Shown here piece by piece: positions 46,688 to 55,144 of a stretch of 64,000 nucleotides of DNA. Numbering within the stretch: the stretch's first letter is position 1; the number at the start of each line of letters is the position of its first letter. The position numbers and the translations under genes are program-made. The notes beneath the pieces were generated by a model that worked only from the letters and a program-made list of their open reading frames with translations, searched no databases and was not told the DNA's origin. This DNA comes from Thermosediminibacter oceani DSM 16646 (lineage in GTDB: Bacteria; Bacillota; Thermosediminibacteria; Thermosediminibacterales; Thermosediminibacteraceae): positions 248,001 through 312,000 of the forward strand of contig NC_014377.1 in NCBI RefSeq assembly GCF_000144645.1, read 5' to 3'.

Positions 46688-46837
46688 CCTCTATAAGTCT
46701 CAACCTTGCGCGTAACTCGAGGCATGCAGCAAGCTACATCCGCAACGTGCTCATTCGAGACATCTCATAGAGGAGGGGCTTCACTCTTAATTTCGGGACA
46801 GCGAAAGAGCTTCCCAAGGAGGAAGATCGAAGTCCCC
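46688..46837 (-). ncRNA. candidate IS110 bridge RNA
   Basis: Read on the minus strand, the noncoding end upstream of the transposase folds into two adjacent stem-loops. The first is closed by GGGGACTTC / GAAGCCCC (46829-46837 with 46775-46782) and holds a loop with AATTAAGAGTGA on its 3' side. The second is closed by CCTCTATGAG / CTTATAGAGG (46764-46773 with 46688-46697). Two internal loops in a row match the target- and donor-binding loop layout known for IS110 bridge RNAs. The limits are approximate and no expression is shown. Confidence 0.5.
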
Positions 46838-46956
46838 TGCCGCTACGAGAAATATTAGCTAAGTTTTATCAGAATTCCTGTGTGGTTGTCAAAAAACTTT
46901 GAATGACCCTTAATTACATTATTAAAGCTAACTATATTGTACAAGGAGGAGAAAGA

Positions 46957-47714
46957 ATGAAGATTTCATTCCTACAAGCTGCTTTAATAGGGTTATTTTA
47001 TTACATTTCCTGGAGTCCATGGTTTTCCTATGTGGGCTTTTTTACCTGGAACAGACCGCTTTTAGCCGGATTTGTCACGGGAATAATTCTGGGCAAACCA
47101 CTTGAAGGTGCTATAATTGGGGCCAGCATTAACGTAATATACCTTGGATTCATTTCTGCCGGAGGAGCACAGATGGGCGATCCTGCTTTTGCGGGATATG
47201 TAGGGACTGCTCTGGCTCTGGCATCCAATTTGGATACTAAAGCGGTTATGGCAGTTGCCGTTCCTCTAGGAACCATTGCAACGATTCTTTGGATCACCAA
47301 AATGACCATAGACTCTTTATTTGTGCACTGGGCTGATAGAGAGGCCGAAAAAGGCAATATGAGGGCTGTTGCTTTAATTAATGTTATTCCACCTCAAATC
47401 CTGTTATTCATATTGAGTTTTGTACCAGCTACATTGGTCGTATACTATGGCCCTAACGCCGTGTCAGGACTCCTTGACGTTATGGGGCCAAAAGTGCTTC
47501 ACGTATTTGAAGTAATCGGCGCTATGTTACCCGCCCTTGGAATAGCTATGAATTTAAGACTCATAGGAAACTCTTTTACAATGCCGTTTTTTGTTCTGGG
47601 CGTACTGCTTTCTTCTATTTCAAAGTGGATATAATTCTTATTGCAATAATAGGATTTATTGCTGCTATAACCATTATTCAGTTGAAGTATTCAAATAAAT
47701 CAATAAGTGCATGA
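46957..47714 (+). pseudogene. PTS mannose-family IIC, frameshifted near its end
   Basis: From ATG 46957 (behind ACAAGGAGG) the frame encodes a normal IIC: AALIGLFYYISWSPWF, RPLLAGFVTGIILG, GGAQMGDPAFAGYVGTALAL. It stops at 47634 after LLSSISKWI. A shifted frame across the same place reads YFKVDIILIAIIGFIAAITIIQLK and ends at 47714, restoring the usual IIC C-terminus. A one-base indel around 47605-47622 explains this. The last membrane helix is lost in the present frame. Confidence 0.8.
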
Positions 47715-47741
47715 AAATTGCGAAAAAGGAGGGTTTTAAAT

Positions 47742-47872
47742 ATGCCAGAAGGTAAAAAGAGGTTAAGCAAAGGTGACATTTTAAAATCTTACTTGCTATG
47801 GTTTTTCTTTGCTCAGTCAAATTACAACTATGAGCGTTTACAAGCCACTGCTTTTGCTCATGCCATGATTCC
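47742..47872 (+). pseudogene. PTS mannose-family IID, 5' fragment
   Basis: ATG 47742 behind AAAGGAGGG starts a typical IID (SKGDILKSYLLWFFFAQSNYNYERLQATAFAHAMIP). After about 44 codons the second IS21 copy interrupts it; the remaining reading frame runs into the IS end and stops there. The rest of the gene is at 50348-51043. Confidence 0.92.
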
Positions 47873-48027
47873 TGTTTATTGCATAATTAAAATGGACAGA
47901 GTTGCAAAATAAAATCCCCACTTTTGCAACTCAAAAATCCCCAAATTTGCAAAGGTCATTGCAGGCACCCCTAAAAACCTTTACCCTTGTAGTTAGGGAA
48001 ATCTTAACTGCAAGGGAGGATTGGAGG

Positions 48028-49551
48028 ATGCTCACAATGACCCATATTGATAATATCAGAAAAGCGTTCTTTATGAAAGGGCAAAATATCAGCGAGATAG
48101 CCCGGGAATTCCAAAAAGACCGAAAAACTATACGCAAGTATATTTATCAAGAAGACTGGAACACCAGGGTTAAAGTTGAAGAAGTTAAACATACCTTCCC
48201 AAAACTCGACCCTTTCAAGGCGGATATAGATCAGTGGCTTGAAGAAGATAAAAAAGCTCGCAAAAAGCAGAGGCATACCGCCAAAAGGATTTATGACAGG
48301 CTCTGTGAAAAATACCAAGATAAGTTTAACTGTTCTTACCGCACCGTAGCAGGCTACGTAGCCATGAGAAAAAAAGAATTGTACCAGGACAACTCATGTC
48401 GTCTGCCGCTGGAACATATCCCGGGTGAAGCGCAGGTGGATTTCGGTGAGGCAGACTTTTACGAAAACGGGACGCTGCATCACGGATTTTATCTGAACCT
48501 GTCGTTTCCCTACAGTAACGTAGGATATACCCAGCTTTTCAAGGGAGAAAACCAGGAATGCCTGTTTCAGGGACTTAAGGACATATTTGAACACTTGGGG
48601 GGAGTACCCCGTAAGCTATGGTTTGATAACGCCAGCACTATCGTGAAATTCTTGAAAAATGGTGAGCGCAAACTAACCGACGCCTTCCTGAGGTTCAAGC
48701 AGCACTATGGTTTTGAGGCGGTATTCTGCAATCCTGCTTCCGGCCACGAAAAGGGAAATGTAGAAAACAAGGTCGGATACCACCGTCGCAACTTCCTTGT
48801 CCCGGTCCCTAGGTTTGAAAAGCTGGAGGATTTTAACCGCGAACTTTTACGATTGTGCGACCAGGACATGCACCGCGAACACTACCGAAAGGAGGCATCC
48901 ATAGCCGAACTTTTTAATGAAGACCGTAAGGCTCTGCTTGATCTGCCTACCGTTGCTTACGAGGTAGCCGATTACATAACAGTCAAAACCAACGCCTACG
49001 CCAAATTCAGCTTGAACGGTGGAAAGCACCTCTACTCTACCGCTCCAAAATACGCCAACAGCCGGGTGCTGGTAAAGATAACAGCCCATGAGATCATACC
49101 GCTGGATGAAAGCCACCGGGAAATCGTGCGCCACCAGCGGCTTTACGGGGACAACAAGCAAGAAAGCATGGATTGGCTACCCTACCTCACTCAGCTTCCC
49201 CGCTGTCCTGGAGCCCTTAAGTATTCGGGAATATACAGCATGCTGCCGGACCCACTCCGGGAATACCTCGACGGCTGCAGCAAAAGCGAACGCGGTAAAG
49301 CGCTCAAGGCTATTGCTTCGCTTTGTGCCAAAAGCAGTTTTGAACAGGCCGTGAACGCTGTAGCCGAGGCTCTCCTTTACGGAGTGCAGGATTTAGACAG
49401 CCTCGTAGCCATCCATAACAGGATGACGAGTATAACCCCGCCGTTGGAGCCGGTAAAGATTCCGGAAGGGGTTCCTGAACTCACTGCATTCCGCTTCAAT
49501 GCTGAAGACTATGACAAAGCCTTTCTGAAAGGCGGTGCCAATGTATGCTGA
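48028..49551 (+). CDS. istA: IS21-family transposase IstA (copy 2)
   Basis: Same domains and catalytic motifs as the copy-1 protein (VDFGEADFYENG, WFDNAST, GNVENKVGYHRRN). Scattered substitutions include VKFLKNGE for VKLSKNGE, LDLPTVAYEVADY for LELPTVPYEVAGY and RMTSITPPLE for RITGITPQLE. The catalytic residues are unchanged, so both copies may be active. Start ATG 48028 by the same argument as copy 1. Confidence 0.93.
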   Translation: MLTMTHIDNIRKAFFMKGQNISEIAREFQKDRKTIRKYIYQEDWNTRVKVEEVKHTFPKLDPFKADIDQWLEEDKKARKKQRHTAKRIYDRLCEKYQDKFNCSYRTVAGYVAMRKKELYQDNSCRLPLEHIPGEAQVDFGEADFYENGTLHHGFYLNLSFPYSNVGYTQLFKGENQECLFQGLKDIFEHLGGVPRKLWFDNASTIVKFLKNGERKLTDAFLRFKQHYGFEAVFCNPASGHEKGNVENKVGYHRRNFLVPVPRFEKLEDFNRELLRLCDQDMHREHYRKEASIAELFNEDRKALLDLPTVAYEVADYITVKTNAYAKFSLNGGKHLYSTAPKYANSRVLVKITAHEIIPLDESHREIVRHQRLYGDNKQESMDWLPYLTQLPRCPGALKYSGIYSMLPDPLREYLDGCSKSERGKALKAIASLCAKSSFEQAVNAVAEALLYGVQDLDSLVAIHNRMTSITPPLEPVKIPEGVPELTAFRFNAEDYDKAFLKGGANVC

Positions 49552-50276
49552 AGGACGAAATCGCCGCCTGCTGTAAAGCGTTAAAACTCAGCCGCAATCT
49601 AGTGGAAAACTGCGACAAGATCGAAGCTCAAAGCCATGAAGAATACCTGCTGAAGCTGCTAAGATTAGAACTGGAGCACAGAGACGCAAGCCGAAAGGAC
49701 AGGCTTTTGAAAAATGCGGGCTTTTACACGATAAAGACCTTTGCCGACTACATATTCGATGGAATCAAACTCCCGCAGGGGCTTACACCGCAGGACCTAA
49801 AAGATTGCAAATTTCTCGAAGAAAAGAAAAACCTGATCCTTTACGGCAACGTGGGAACCGGCAAAACCCATCTTGCCACAGCCATCGGTGTGGAGGCCTG
49901 TAAAAAGGGATTCAACGTAAAATTTTTCCGCACTGCAGCACTGGTAAACCGGCTGGTAGAAGCCCGGAAGGGAGGTGAACTTTCCGGGTTACTGAAACAG
50001 CTTTCCAAACCAGATCTTCTGATCTGCGACGAATGGGGCTATGTTCCTTTGGACCGCGAAGGAGCGCAGCTACTTTTTCAGGTGATTTCGGACTGCTATG
50101 AACGTCGCAGTGTAGTAATTACCACTAACCTGGAATTCAGCCGCTGGGCGAGCATTTTCTACGATGAGCAGATGACAGCAGCAATGATTGACCGGCTAAT
50201 ACACCACAGTTACCTATTGATCTTTGATGGTCAAAGCTACCGGATGAGGCAATCACTCATGAGGCAATTAAGTTAA
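49545..50276 (+). CDS. istB: IS21-family helper ATPase IstB (copy 2)
   Basis: A 243-residue IstB with Walker A VGTGKTHLATAIG and Walker B LLICDEWGYVPLD. It differs from copy 1 at only a few residues (ADYIFDGIK for AGYIFDEIK, KKGFNVKF for KKGYNVKF). Overlaps istA by seven bases. Confidence 0.95.
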   Translation: MLKDEIAACCKALKLSRNLVENCDKIEAQSHEEYLLKLLRLELEHRDASRKDRLLKNAGFYTIKTFADYIFDGIKLPQGLTPQDLKDCKFLEEKKNLILYGNVGTGKTHLATAIGVEACKKGFNVKFFRTAALVNRLVEARKGGELSGLLKQLSKPDLLICDEWGYVPLDREGAQLLFQVISDCYERRSVVITTNLEFSRWASIFYDEQMTAAMIDRLIHHSYLLIFDGQSYRMRQSLMRQLS

Positions 50277-50347
50277 CATAAAAATTCCCCACCGGTGCCT
50301 GGGGAAAAACCTTTGCAAAAATGGGGAATTTCCTCTTGCAAAAAACA

Positions 50348-51043
50348 ATGATTCCAATTATAAAAAAGCTTTATACAACAAAGGAGGATATAATAGCCGC
50401 AATAAAAAGACATCTGGTCTTCTTTAATACTGAACCCATCTGCGGTTCTGTAATTCACGGCATTACCATAGCGATGGAAGAAGAAAAAGCTAACGGAGAG
50501 CCCATTAGTGACGAAGGCATTAACGCTATTAAAACTGGACTAATGGGCCCTCTTGCCGGTATTGGCGACACCATCACCCAGGGCATAATTACTCCGATTA
50601 TGCTTGCCATTTGTATAGGACTGACCATGAGCGGCAATATAGCGAGTCCAATCATCTTTGTATTAGCTCAATATGCAATTATGATTGGAATTTCCTATAC
50701 CATGTGGATGAACGGTTATAGTTATGGTAAAAAAGCTGTAGAAACTATTTTAGAAGGTGGATTGATAAATAAAGTTATTGAAGGGGCTTCAATTTTAGGA
50801 ACCCTAGTCATGGGCGGACTTGTAGGGCGCTTCGTTACCCTTAGCACACCTATTGTAATAAACATCAATCAGGTAAAATTCTCGTTGCAAAAAGATTTAT
50901 TGGATAAAATAATGCCCGGATTGATTCCGATGCTGTTAACTCTCCTTGTTTTACACCTGATTAAAAAAGGTGTTTCTCCTATAAAGATGATGGGCTTACT
51001 TATTGTTCTTGGAGTAATCGGTGGTGTGTTAGGTATATTTTAA
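50348..51043 (+). pseudogene. PTS mannose-family IID, 3' fragment
   Basis: Begins in the target duplication (MIP) and runs IIKKLYTTKEDIIAAIKRHLVFFNTEP, GITIAMEEEKANGEPI, MGPLAGIGDTITQGIITPI, a standard IID body, to its stop. About 230 of some 275 codons are here. An ORF can be read from inside the IS end (50321), but without the native N-terminus and ribosome-binding site. The lost IID removes a required membrane subunit of this PTS. Confidence 0.92.
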
Positions 51044-51080
51044 AACGTTTTTAAAGTGGTTGAAATCATAGCAATGGTTT

Positions 51081-51821
51081 TTAATAAATCTTGACCGCCA
51101 TATTTTTTTTCTCATACACCGGCACGCAGTCCAGCACGTCCTGCTGCAGGCAGTAGTCTATATCCTTTTCAAGGCCCAGGTCCAGAAGCCTTTTATAATG
51201 TGCGGCATGGGATATGAAAGTTTTCAGGTCGTGCCGGTGTTCCAGATAAAGGTCCCGGCAGGCGAAGGCCAGGTCCGAAAGCTCCGGGATTTCGTTGATC
51301 CTTTTTATATTCCTGACCAGGATATCCACGATAAGACCGGCGCAGGCGGCATCGTCCAGGGAGAATTCTCCTAGGGTGCCGGCGCACAACACCGCCACAC
51401 CGGTGGTTTCGCTGGATAATGTCTGAAGGGCTTTTCCTGCCGCTGCTGAGGCATTCAAAAAACATCCTATAAGGATGTGCTCGGCACTTTCGGAAGCCTT
51501 TATGGCTTTTGTACCGTTACTGGTGGTGAGGATCACCGTTTTCCCCTCCACCAGTTCTTTTTTGTATTCGAGCGGCGAATTCCCCAGGTCAAAACCCGGA
51601 ATCTTTAAAGCCCTTCTTTCCCCTCCAAGGAGCGAATTGCCCTTAAGATCCCTCGCCAGGCGAAAAGCGTCTTCCACCGAAGGCACCGGGATGACCCTTT
51701 CTGCTCCGTTATGAAGGGCGGTGGTTATGACGCTGGTGGCCCTCAGCACATCTATAACTATTGCGGTTTTTCCATTCAGATCCTTCACGCTCTGCGCTGT
51801 GGGGTAAACTTCAATGAACAT
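51081..51821 (-). CDS. comB: probable 2-phosphosulfolactate phosphatase (ComB)
   Basis: A 246-residue ComB-family protein: VIDVLRATSVITTAL at the N-terminus, GGERRALKIPGFDLGNSPLEY, LTTSNGTKAI and LCAGTLGEFSLDDAACAG. The family hydrolyses 2-phosphosulfolactate in coenzyme M synthesis in archaea; many bacteria without CoM also carry it, and its role there is unclear. No comA, comC or other sulfonate gene is near. It lies convergent with the broken IID gene. Confidence 0.88.
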   Translation of the reverse strand: MFIEVYPTAQSVKDLNGKTAIVIDVLRATSVITTALHNGAERVIPVPSVEDAFRLARDLKGNSLLGGERRALKIPGFDLGNSPLEYKKELVEGKTVILTTSNGTKAIKASESAEHILIGCFLNASAAAGKALQTLSSETTGVAVLCAGTLGEFSLDDAACAGLIVDILVRNIKRINEIPELSDLAFACRDLYLEHRHDLKTFISHAAHYKRLLDLGLEKDIDYCLQQDVLDCVPVYEKKNMAVKIY

Positions 51822-51864
51822 TTTCTTCTCCTCACAATTTCAAGTTTTCAAGTTTATCGAAAAC

Positions 51865-52398
51865 CTATATACCTTTTTTAAATGCTTCCTCAACGGTTTT
51901 TAGAACAAACTCCGCATCTTTAATGGCTGTTTCGGCATCTTCAGATTCGTATTCTTCGGTAGGTATAAAATCTTCGGCGCCGTATATTCGAGATATGATT
52001 CCTTCCGGATCAAATAAGATTTTGTTATGCTCGGTTAAGTCAAAATAAACGGGTTGAAACTTTAGTGCTTCTTCTTTTGAGAGAATATAGGGGGAAAGCT
52101 CGCACAGGATATCCTCTTCTTCATACAATTGTTGGCCTAAAGATTCGTGCGCAAGTTCTATATTATTTACAAATTCTTTGATTCTCTCACTAAATCCTGG
52201 AGCTTTTTTTAAAATAATCAACAGGTCCAGGTCGGAATTTTTCCGGTTTTCTCCCCTGGCGTAGGAGCCGAAGATTGTAAGGCCCAAGAGTGAATCCTTA
52301 TAGTATTCAATTATGCCCTCGAGCACGCATATAAGATATTGTTGGTGAAGCATAGAGAAAGTCTTCAGCTCGGAAACGCATTTTTCAATATTATCCAT
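51865..52398 (-). CDS. MNT-type nucleotidyltransferase
   Basis: A protein of about 177 residues. The nucleotidyltransferase signature GSYARGENRKNSDLDLLI (GS-x10-DxD) lies at about 45-62. Minimal nucleotidyltransferases of this type often pair with HEPN proteins as toxin-antitoxin modules, but no HEPN gene is seen on either side. The C-terminal half (about 85-177, EEEDILCELSPYILSKEEALKF onward) is an acidic extension. ATG 52398 is preferred to 52410. An IS481-like element inserted about 100 bases upstream. Confidence 0.75.
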   Translation of the reverse strand: MDNIEKCVSELKTFSMLHQQYLICVLEGIIEYYKDSLLGLTIFGSYARGENRKNSDLDLLIILKKAPGFSERIKEFVNNIELAHESLGQQLYEEEDILCELSPYILSKEEALKFQPVYFDLTEHNKILFDPEGIISRIYGAEDFIPTEEYESEDAETAIKDAEFVLKTVEEAFKKGI

Positions 52399-52470
52399 GC
52401 AAATCACCATTTTTTAATTTTCTTAAAGAAATTATACCAACAGAGAATATATATATCAACTTTGACCTTT

Positions 52471-53688
52471 TTATAGACTGGTAGAAAAAATTGAGTGTCT
52501 GTAATGTGCCATAGTCTCGTTCAATAGCTTTTTATTTCTGGGCAGGTTATCCCAGGGCAAAGAAGAGATGTCAAAAAGCAAAGAAGTGTAATTAGAAAGC
52601 TGATCCAAAACAACTACAGGCATAGAACCAATTGCAGGATGATAAAAGCAGCGATAAAACTTCAACGCCTCAACAGGAGTCATTCCATTCATGTTTTTGC
52701 CAAAATGCGGCCGCCTGTAGTTGAAATATAGTATCCAATTTTGAGCCATCTTTAGGAATGAAGTCCTTGAAGTTACTTTTTTCAAGTTTAAAGCGTAAAA
52801 CTCCTCATCATCAGTGCGGTGAGAGCGTTCAACGAAGCAATTTGTTTCCTTATTCCTTTCCGGGATATTAAGCAAAGATACGTTCCAATGATCGAAAATA
52901 AGTTTTTGAATGAGTTTTCTTTTACGAGAGCCGGCACTGCCTCCGAACTCTGCTCCATTGTCTGTTTGAAAGAAGAGTTGATGTTTTACACCGAAGGCTC
53001 TAAGCCAGGCTGCCACAAGCAGCATGAAAGTCAACCCATTTTTAAAATCGAGAGAATCGGCATACGCAATAAAGCGCAACCTTGTTTTAATATCAATAGC
53101 AGTGAACTGAAAAGGAGGCAGCTTATTTTTGAAAATAGATGCATAAGCTTCGGGAGGCAAAGCCGATTGATCGGCGATATGTTTTGCATCGATCTGCCAG
53201 AGCTGCAAAGGTTCGAAGGCGGAGAAATCTGTAGCAAATCGGCGGGAGCCGGTAAGCGTCTTGTGTTTACGGCAGTGTATACCGTAACGTCTTCTAATAT
53301 TTCGAATAGTAAAAGGGGAAAGTTGAATATTGAAGGTATTTTTAATGAACAATGCCAGCCTTTTAGAGCCCAGATTAGTTTCTTTTGCCAGAGTAACGAC
53401 CAAATTTTCGATGTGCTCCGGAGTTCTGTTAGGCATGCGGAATTTAGGTCCTCGTTTTTTGATACAGGCCGATATATCCCCATTAGAAAGCCTGAAACGC
53501 TCTCTTAATTTATACACCCATCTTGGAGTAACACCCAAGATTTTAGCGGTTTCTTTAACGGAATGAGACTCAAGTAAAGAGATAGTGATTTGAGCAACAG
53601 CCTGGGGATTACCCGAAGCTTTAAGTTTTTGGTATAATGTCATTGGGTGGGATCCCTCCTTAGTGGGTTTCTGTTGTTCCATATCCAT
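52471..53688 (-). CDS. DDE transposase with integrase core, IS481-like
   Basis: A 405-residue transposase: N-terminal HTH (SVKETAKILGVTPRWVYKLRERF, about 43-65), a second DNA-binding part, and a DDE core with LWQIDAKHI (D), FFQTDNGAEFGG (D) and a late E in NCFVERSHRTDDEEFY. The last nine residues and the stop codon lie outside the element, in the target duplication and flanking DNA, so this copy reads out of its own end. An internal ATG at 53643 (MTLYQKLKASGN) is a likely alternative start. Confidence 0.85.
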   Translation of the reverse strand: MDMEQQKPTKEGSHPMTLYQKLKASGNPQAVAQITISLLESHSVKETAKILGVTPRWVYKLRERFRLSNGDISACIKKRGPKFRMPNRTPEHIENLVVTLAKETNLGSKRLALFIKNTFNIQLSPFTIRNIRRRYGIHCRKHKTLTGSRRFATDFSAFEPLQLWQIDAKHIADQSALPPEAYASIFKNKLPPFQFTAIDIKTRLRFIAYADSLDFKNGLTFMLLVAAWLRAFGVKHQLFFQTDNGAEFGGSAGSRKRKLIQKLIFDHWNVSLLNIPERNKETNCFVERSHRTDDEEFYALNLKKVTSRTSFLKMAQNWILYFNYRRPHFGKNMNGMTPVEALKFYRCFYHPAIGSMPVVVLDQLSNYTSLLFDISSLPWDNLPRNKKLLNETMAHYRHSIFSTSL

Positions 53689-53769
53689 AATACCCCAGGG
53701 ATACCCACCCTTTGCAATGTCTTTTTCACTTTAATAAAGTAGTGTGAACGAAACTGTGGCTCATCTACA
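52500..53769 (-). mobile_element. IS481-like insertion sequence with 14-bp target duplication
   Basis: Terminal inverted repeats read inward TGTAATGTGCCATAG and TGTAGATGAGCCACAG, continuing to a shared CGTTCA. AAAAATTGAGTGTC flanks both ends (52486-52499 and 53770-53783). Length about 1270 bp with one transposase gene. IS481 members have duplications up to about 15 bp, which fits; the family assignment rests on protein layout. Confidence 0.85.
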
Positions 53770-53787
53770 AAAAATTGAGTGTCAGAA

Positions 53788-53816
53788 TTGACAACCCCCT
53801 TCGGAAATGTTATAAT
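53788..53816 (+). promoter_or_regulatory. promoter of the cobalamin riboswitch / cbi operon
   Basis: Perfect TTGACA (53788-53793), 17-base spacer, perfect TATAAT (53811-53816). The -35 begins five bases after the target duplication of the IS481-like element. Confidence 0.92.
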
Positions 53817-53849
53817 GTTAATGCAATTTGACAAAACCGAATATTAAGC

Positions 53850-54007
53850 GTACAGGTGCCAGTCCTGTGGACTGGCTTAAAAGGGAAGTCCGGTGAAAGT
53901 CCGGCGCGGTCCCGCCACTGTAATGGGAAGCCGCCTTATATTACGCCACTGGGAAACTGGGAAGGCATAAGGCGGCGATGAACCAGAGCCAGGAGACCTG
54001 CCTGTAC
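53850..54007 (+). promoter_or_regulatory. cobalamin (B12) riboswitch
   Basis: Closing stem GTACAGG (53850-53856) with CCTGTAC (54001-54007). Conserved core elements are visible: GGTGCCAGTCC, AAAAGGGAAGTCCGGTGAAAG, the B12 box-like GCCACTGTAATGGGAAGC region around 53914-53933, GCCACTGGG, and the GAACCAGAGCCAGGAGACCTGCC end. It senses adenosylcobalamin-type ligands and controls the downstream terminator and thereby the cbi operon. Confidence 0.96.
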
Positions 54008-54056
54008 TGCTCGTACACTCACCTACGAGTGATAGGGGGGTGTATAAGACGGGTAA

Positions 54057-54092
54057 AAACCCTCTTAACTCTCCGTAGTTAAGAGGGTTTTT
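54057..54092 (+). terminator. riboswitch-controlled intrinsic terminator
   Basis: AAACCCTCTTAACT and AGTTAAGAGGGTTT form a 14-bp stem with a CTCCGT loop and a TT tail. It lies 50 bases after the riboswitch and 43 before cbiM, so ligand binding likely stops transcription here. Confidence 0.92.
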
Positions 54093-54134
54093 GTTTATAT
54101 GAAATGTTCGAAAATAACGAAAGGAGTGAATCCA

Positions 54135-54869
54135 TTGCGAAAGATCACATTTATCGCTGCTTTGCTCAGTCTCCTGCCGCGATATGCCCTGGCAATGCAC
54201 GTGATGGAGGGTTTCCTTCCCTTTAAGTGGTGTCTTTTATGGTACTCAATCTATATCCCATTCCTCATGGCGGGGCTTATTTACATCAAAAAAAATATTG
54301 CGGAAGAACCGTCGAAAAAAATACTGCTGGGCTTTGCCGGCGCCTTCGTTTTCGCGCTGTCGGCTCTCAAATTGCCGTCGGTGGCCGGAAGTTCATCCCA
54401 TCCGACGGGGATCGGGCTGGGGGCAATCCTGTTAGGCCCGCTGCCGATGGCGGTGATCGGCGGTATAGTTCTTCTCTTTCAGGCCCTGCTTCTGGCTCAC
54501 GGAGGAATTACCACCCTGGGCGCCAATGCCTTTTCGATGGCCGTGGCAGGTTCCTTCGCAGCCTACGGGCTGTATAAAGTCGCCGGGAGGGTAGGCCTTT
54601 CGAAAAGTGCATCGGTATTTCTGGGGGCTGCTTCGGGGGATCTTATGACTTACATAATAACATCGCTTCAGCTGGCCCTTGCTTTTCCGGCTAGCCGCGG
54701 AGGTGTTGCCGCCTCTTTCGCCGGGTTCTCGGGAATTTTCGCAGTTACCCAGCTGCCCTTGGCGATAGGCGAGGGAATCCTTACCGTTATAGTTTTAAAT
54801 TTACTCGAAATACATGCAGGAGTGGTCGTGGGAAGGCTGGTCAAGGGGGCTTCGAATGATGAAGGATAA
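54135..54869 (+). CDS. cbiM: cobalt ECF transporter S component CbiM
   Basis: A 244-residue membrane protein. A signal-like segment ends at YALA, after which the mature protein starts MHVMEGFLP with the cobalt-binding Met-His N-terminus. Other family motifs: SSHPTGIGLGAILLGP, LAHGGITTLGANAFSMAVAG. TTG 54135 behind AAAGGAGTG is chosen; a longer frame from 54099 lies in the leader. First gene under the riboswitch. Confidence 0.95.
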   Translation: MRKITFIAALLSLLPRYALAMHVMEGFLPFKWCLLWYSIYIPFLMAGLIYIKKNIAEEPSKKILLGFAGAFVFALSALKLPSVAGSSSHPTGIGLGAILLGPLPMAVIGGIVLLFQALLLAHGGITTLGANAFSMAVAGSFAAYGLYKVAGRVGLSKSASVFLGAASGDLMTYIITSLQLALAFPASRGGVAASFAGFSGIFAVTQLPLAIGEGILTVIVLNLLEIHAGVVVGRLVKGASNDEG

Positions 54870-55143
54870 AAAAATGAAGAAATCCCTCTTATCAACAGCC
54901 CTACCTATAGCTTTGATTTTCCTTATTCTCTTTGTCGTTGCCAACTTTTTAGATTCGGGCCTTGAAGGCACCGACGATCGGGCGGCGGATCTTGCCCTGC
55001 GGATGAACCCGGATTACCGGCCCTGGTTTGAGAGCGTTTGGGAGCCCGGGGATGACAGGACGGAAAAGCTTCTCTTTGGCCTGCAGGCCGTAACCGGGGT
55101 GGGGCTGGCGGCTTACTTTTTCATCAGGCTGAAGGCGGGATAA
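54856..55143 (+). CDS. cbiN: cobalt transporter subunit CbiN
   Basis: A 95-residue protein with two membrane segments and the extracytoplasmic loop FEGTDDRAA-type motif (LEGTDDRAADLA) and PDYRPWFESVWEPGDD, as in all CbiN. It helps load metal into CbiM. ATG 54856 lies inside the end of cbiM, seven bases after GGGGG. Confidence 0.95.
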   Translation: MMKDKKMKKSLLSTALPIALIFLILFVVANFLDSGLEGTDDRAADLALRMNPDYRPWFESVWEPGDDRTEKLLFGLQAVTGVGLAAYFFIRLKAG

Positions 55144-55144
55144 G

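Larger units (their letters stand above)
45395..46892 (-). mobile_element. IS110-family insertion element
   Basis: Imperfect inverted repeats of 23 bp (20 matches) lie at 45395-45417 and 46870-46892; both begin TTGACAA and end AATTCTG read inward. One transposase gene lies on the minus strand with about 250 noncoding bases upstream and almost none downstream, the layout of the IS110 group. The true ends may lie slightly outside the repeats. It separates PTS IIB from IIC. Confidence 0.85.
47873..50347 (+). mobile_element. IS21-family insertion sequence, copy 2
   Basis: Same 2475-bp length and ends (TGTTTATTGCA / GCAAAAAACA) as copy 1. An 8-bp duplication ATGATTCC flanks it (47865-47872 and 50348-50355). 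Removing the element and one duplicate joins the two halves of the PTS IID gene in frame. istA and istB differ from copy 1 at a modest number of scattered positions, so the two copies are not from one immediately recent event. Confidence 0.97.

Noticed and set aside
47718-47912. Short ORF as an independent small protein
   Set aside because: It is the 5' part of PTS IID running into the IS21 end; the target duplication joins it to the 3' part.
51822-51864. HEPN partner for the MNT nucleotidyltransferase
   Set aside because: The space is 43 bases and the other side is an IS element; no HEPN-like frame with RxxxxH found.
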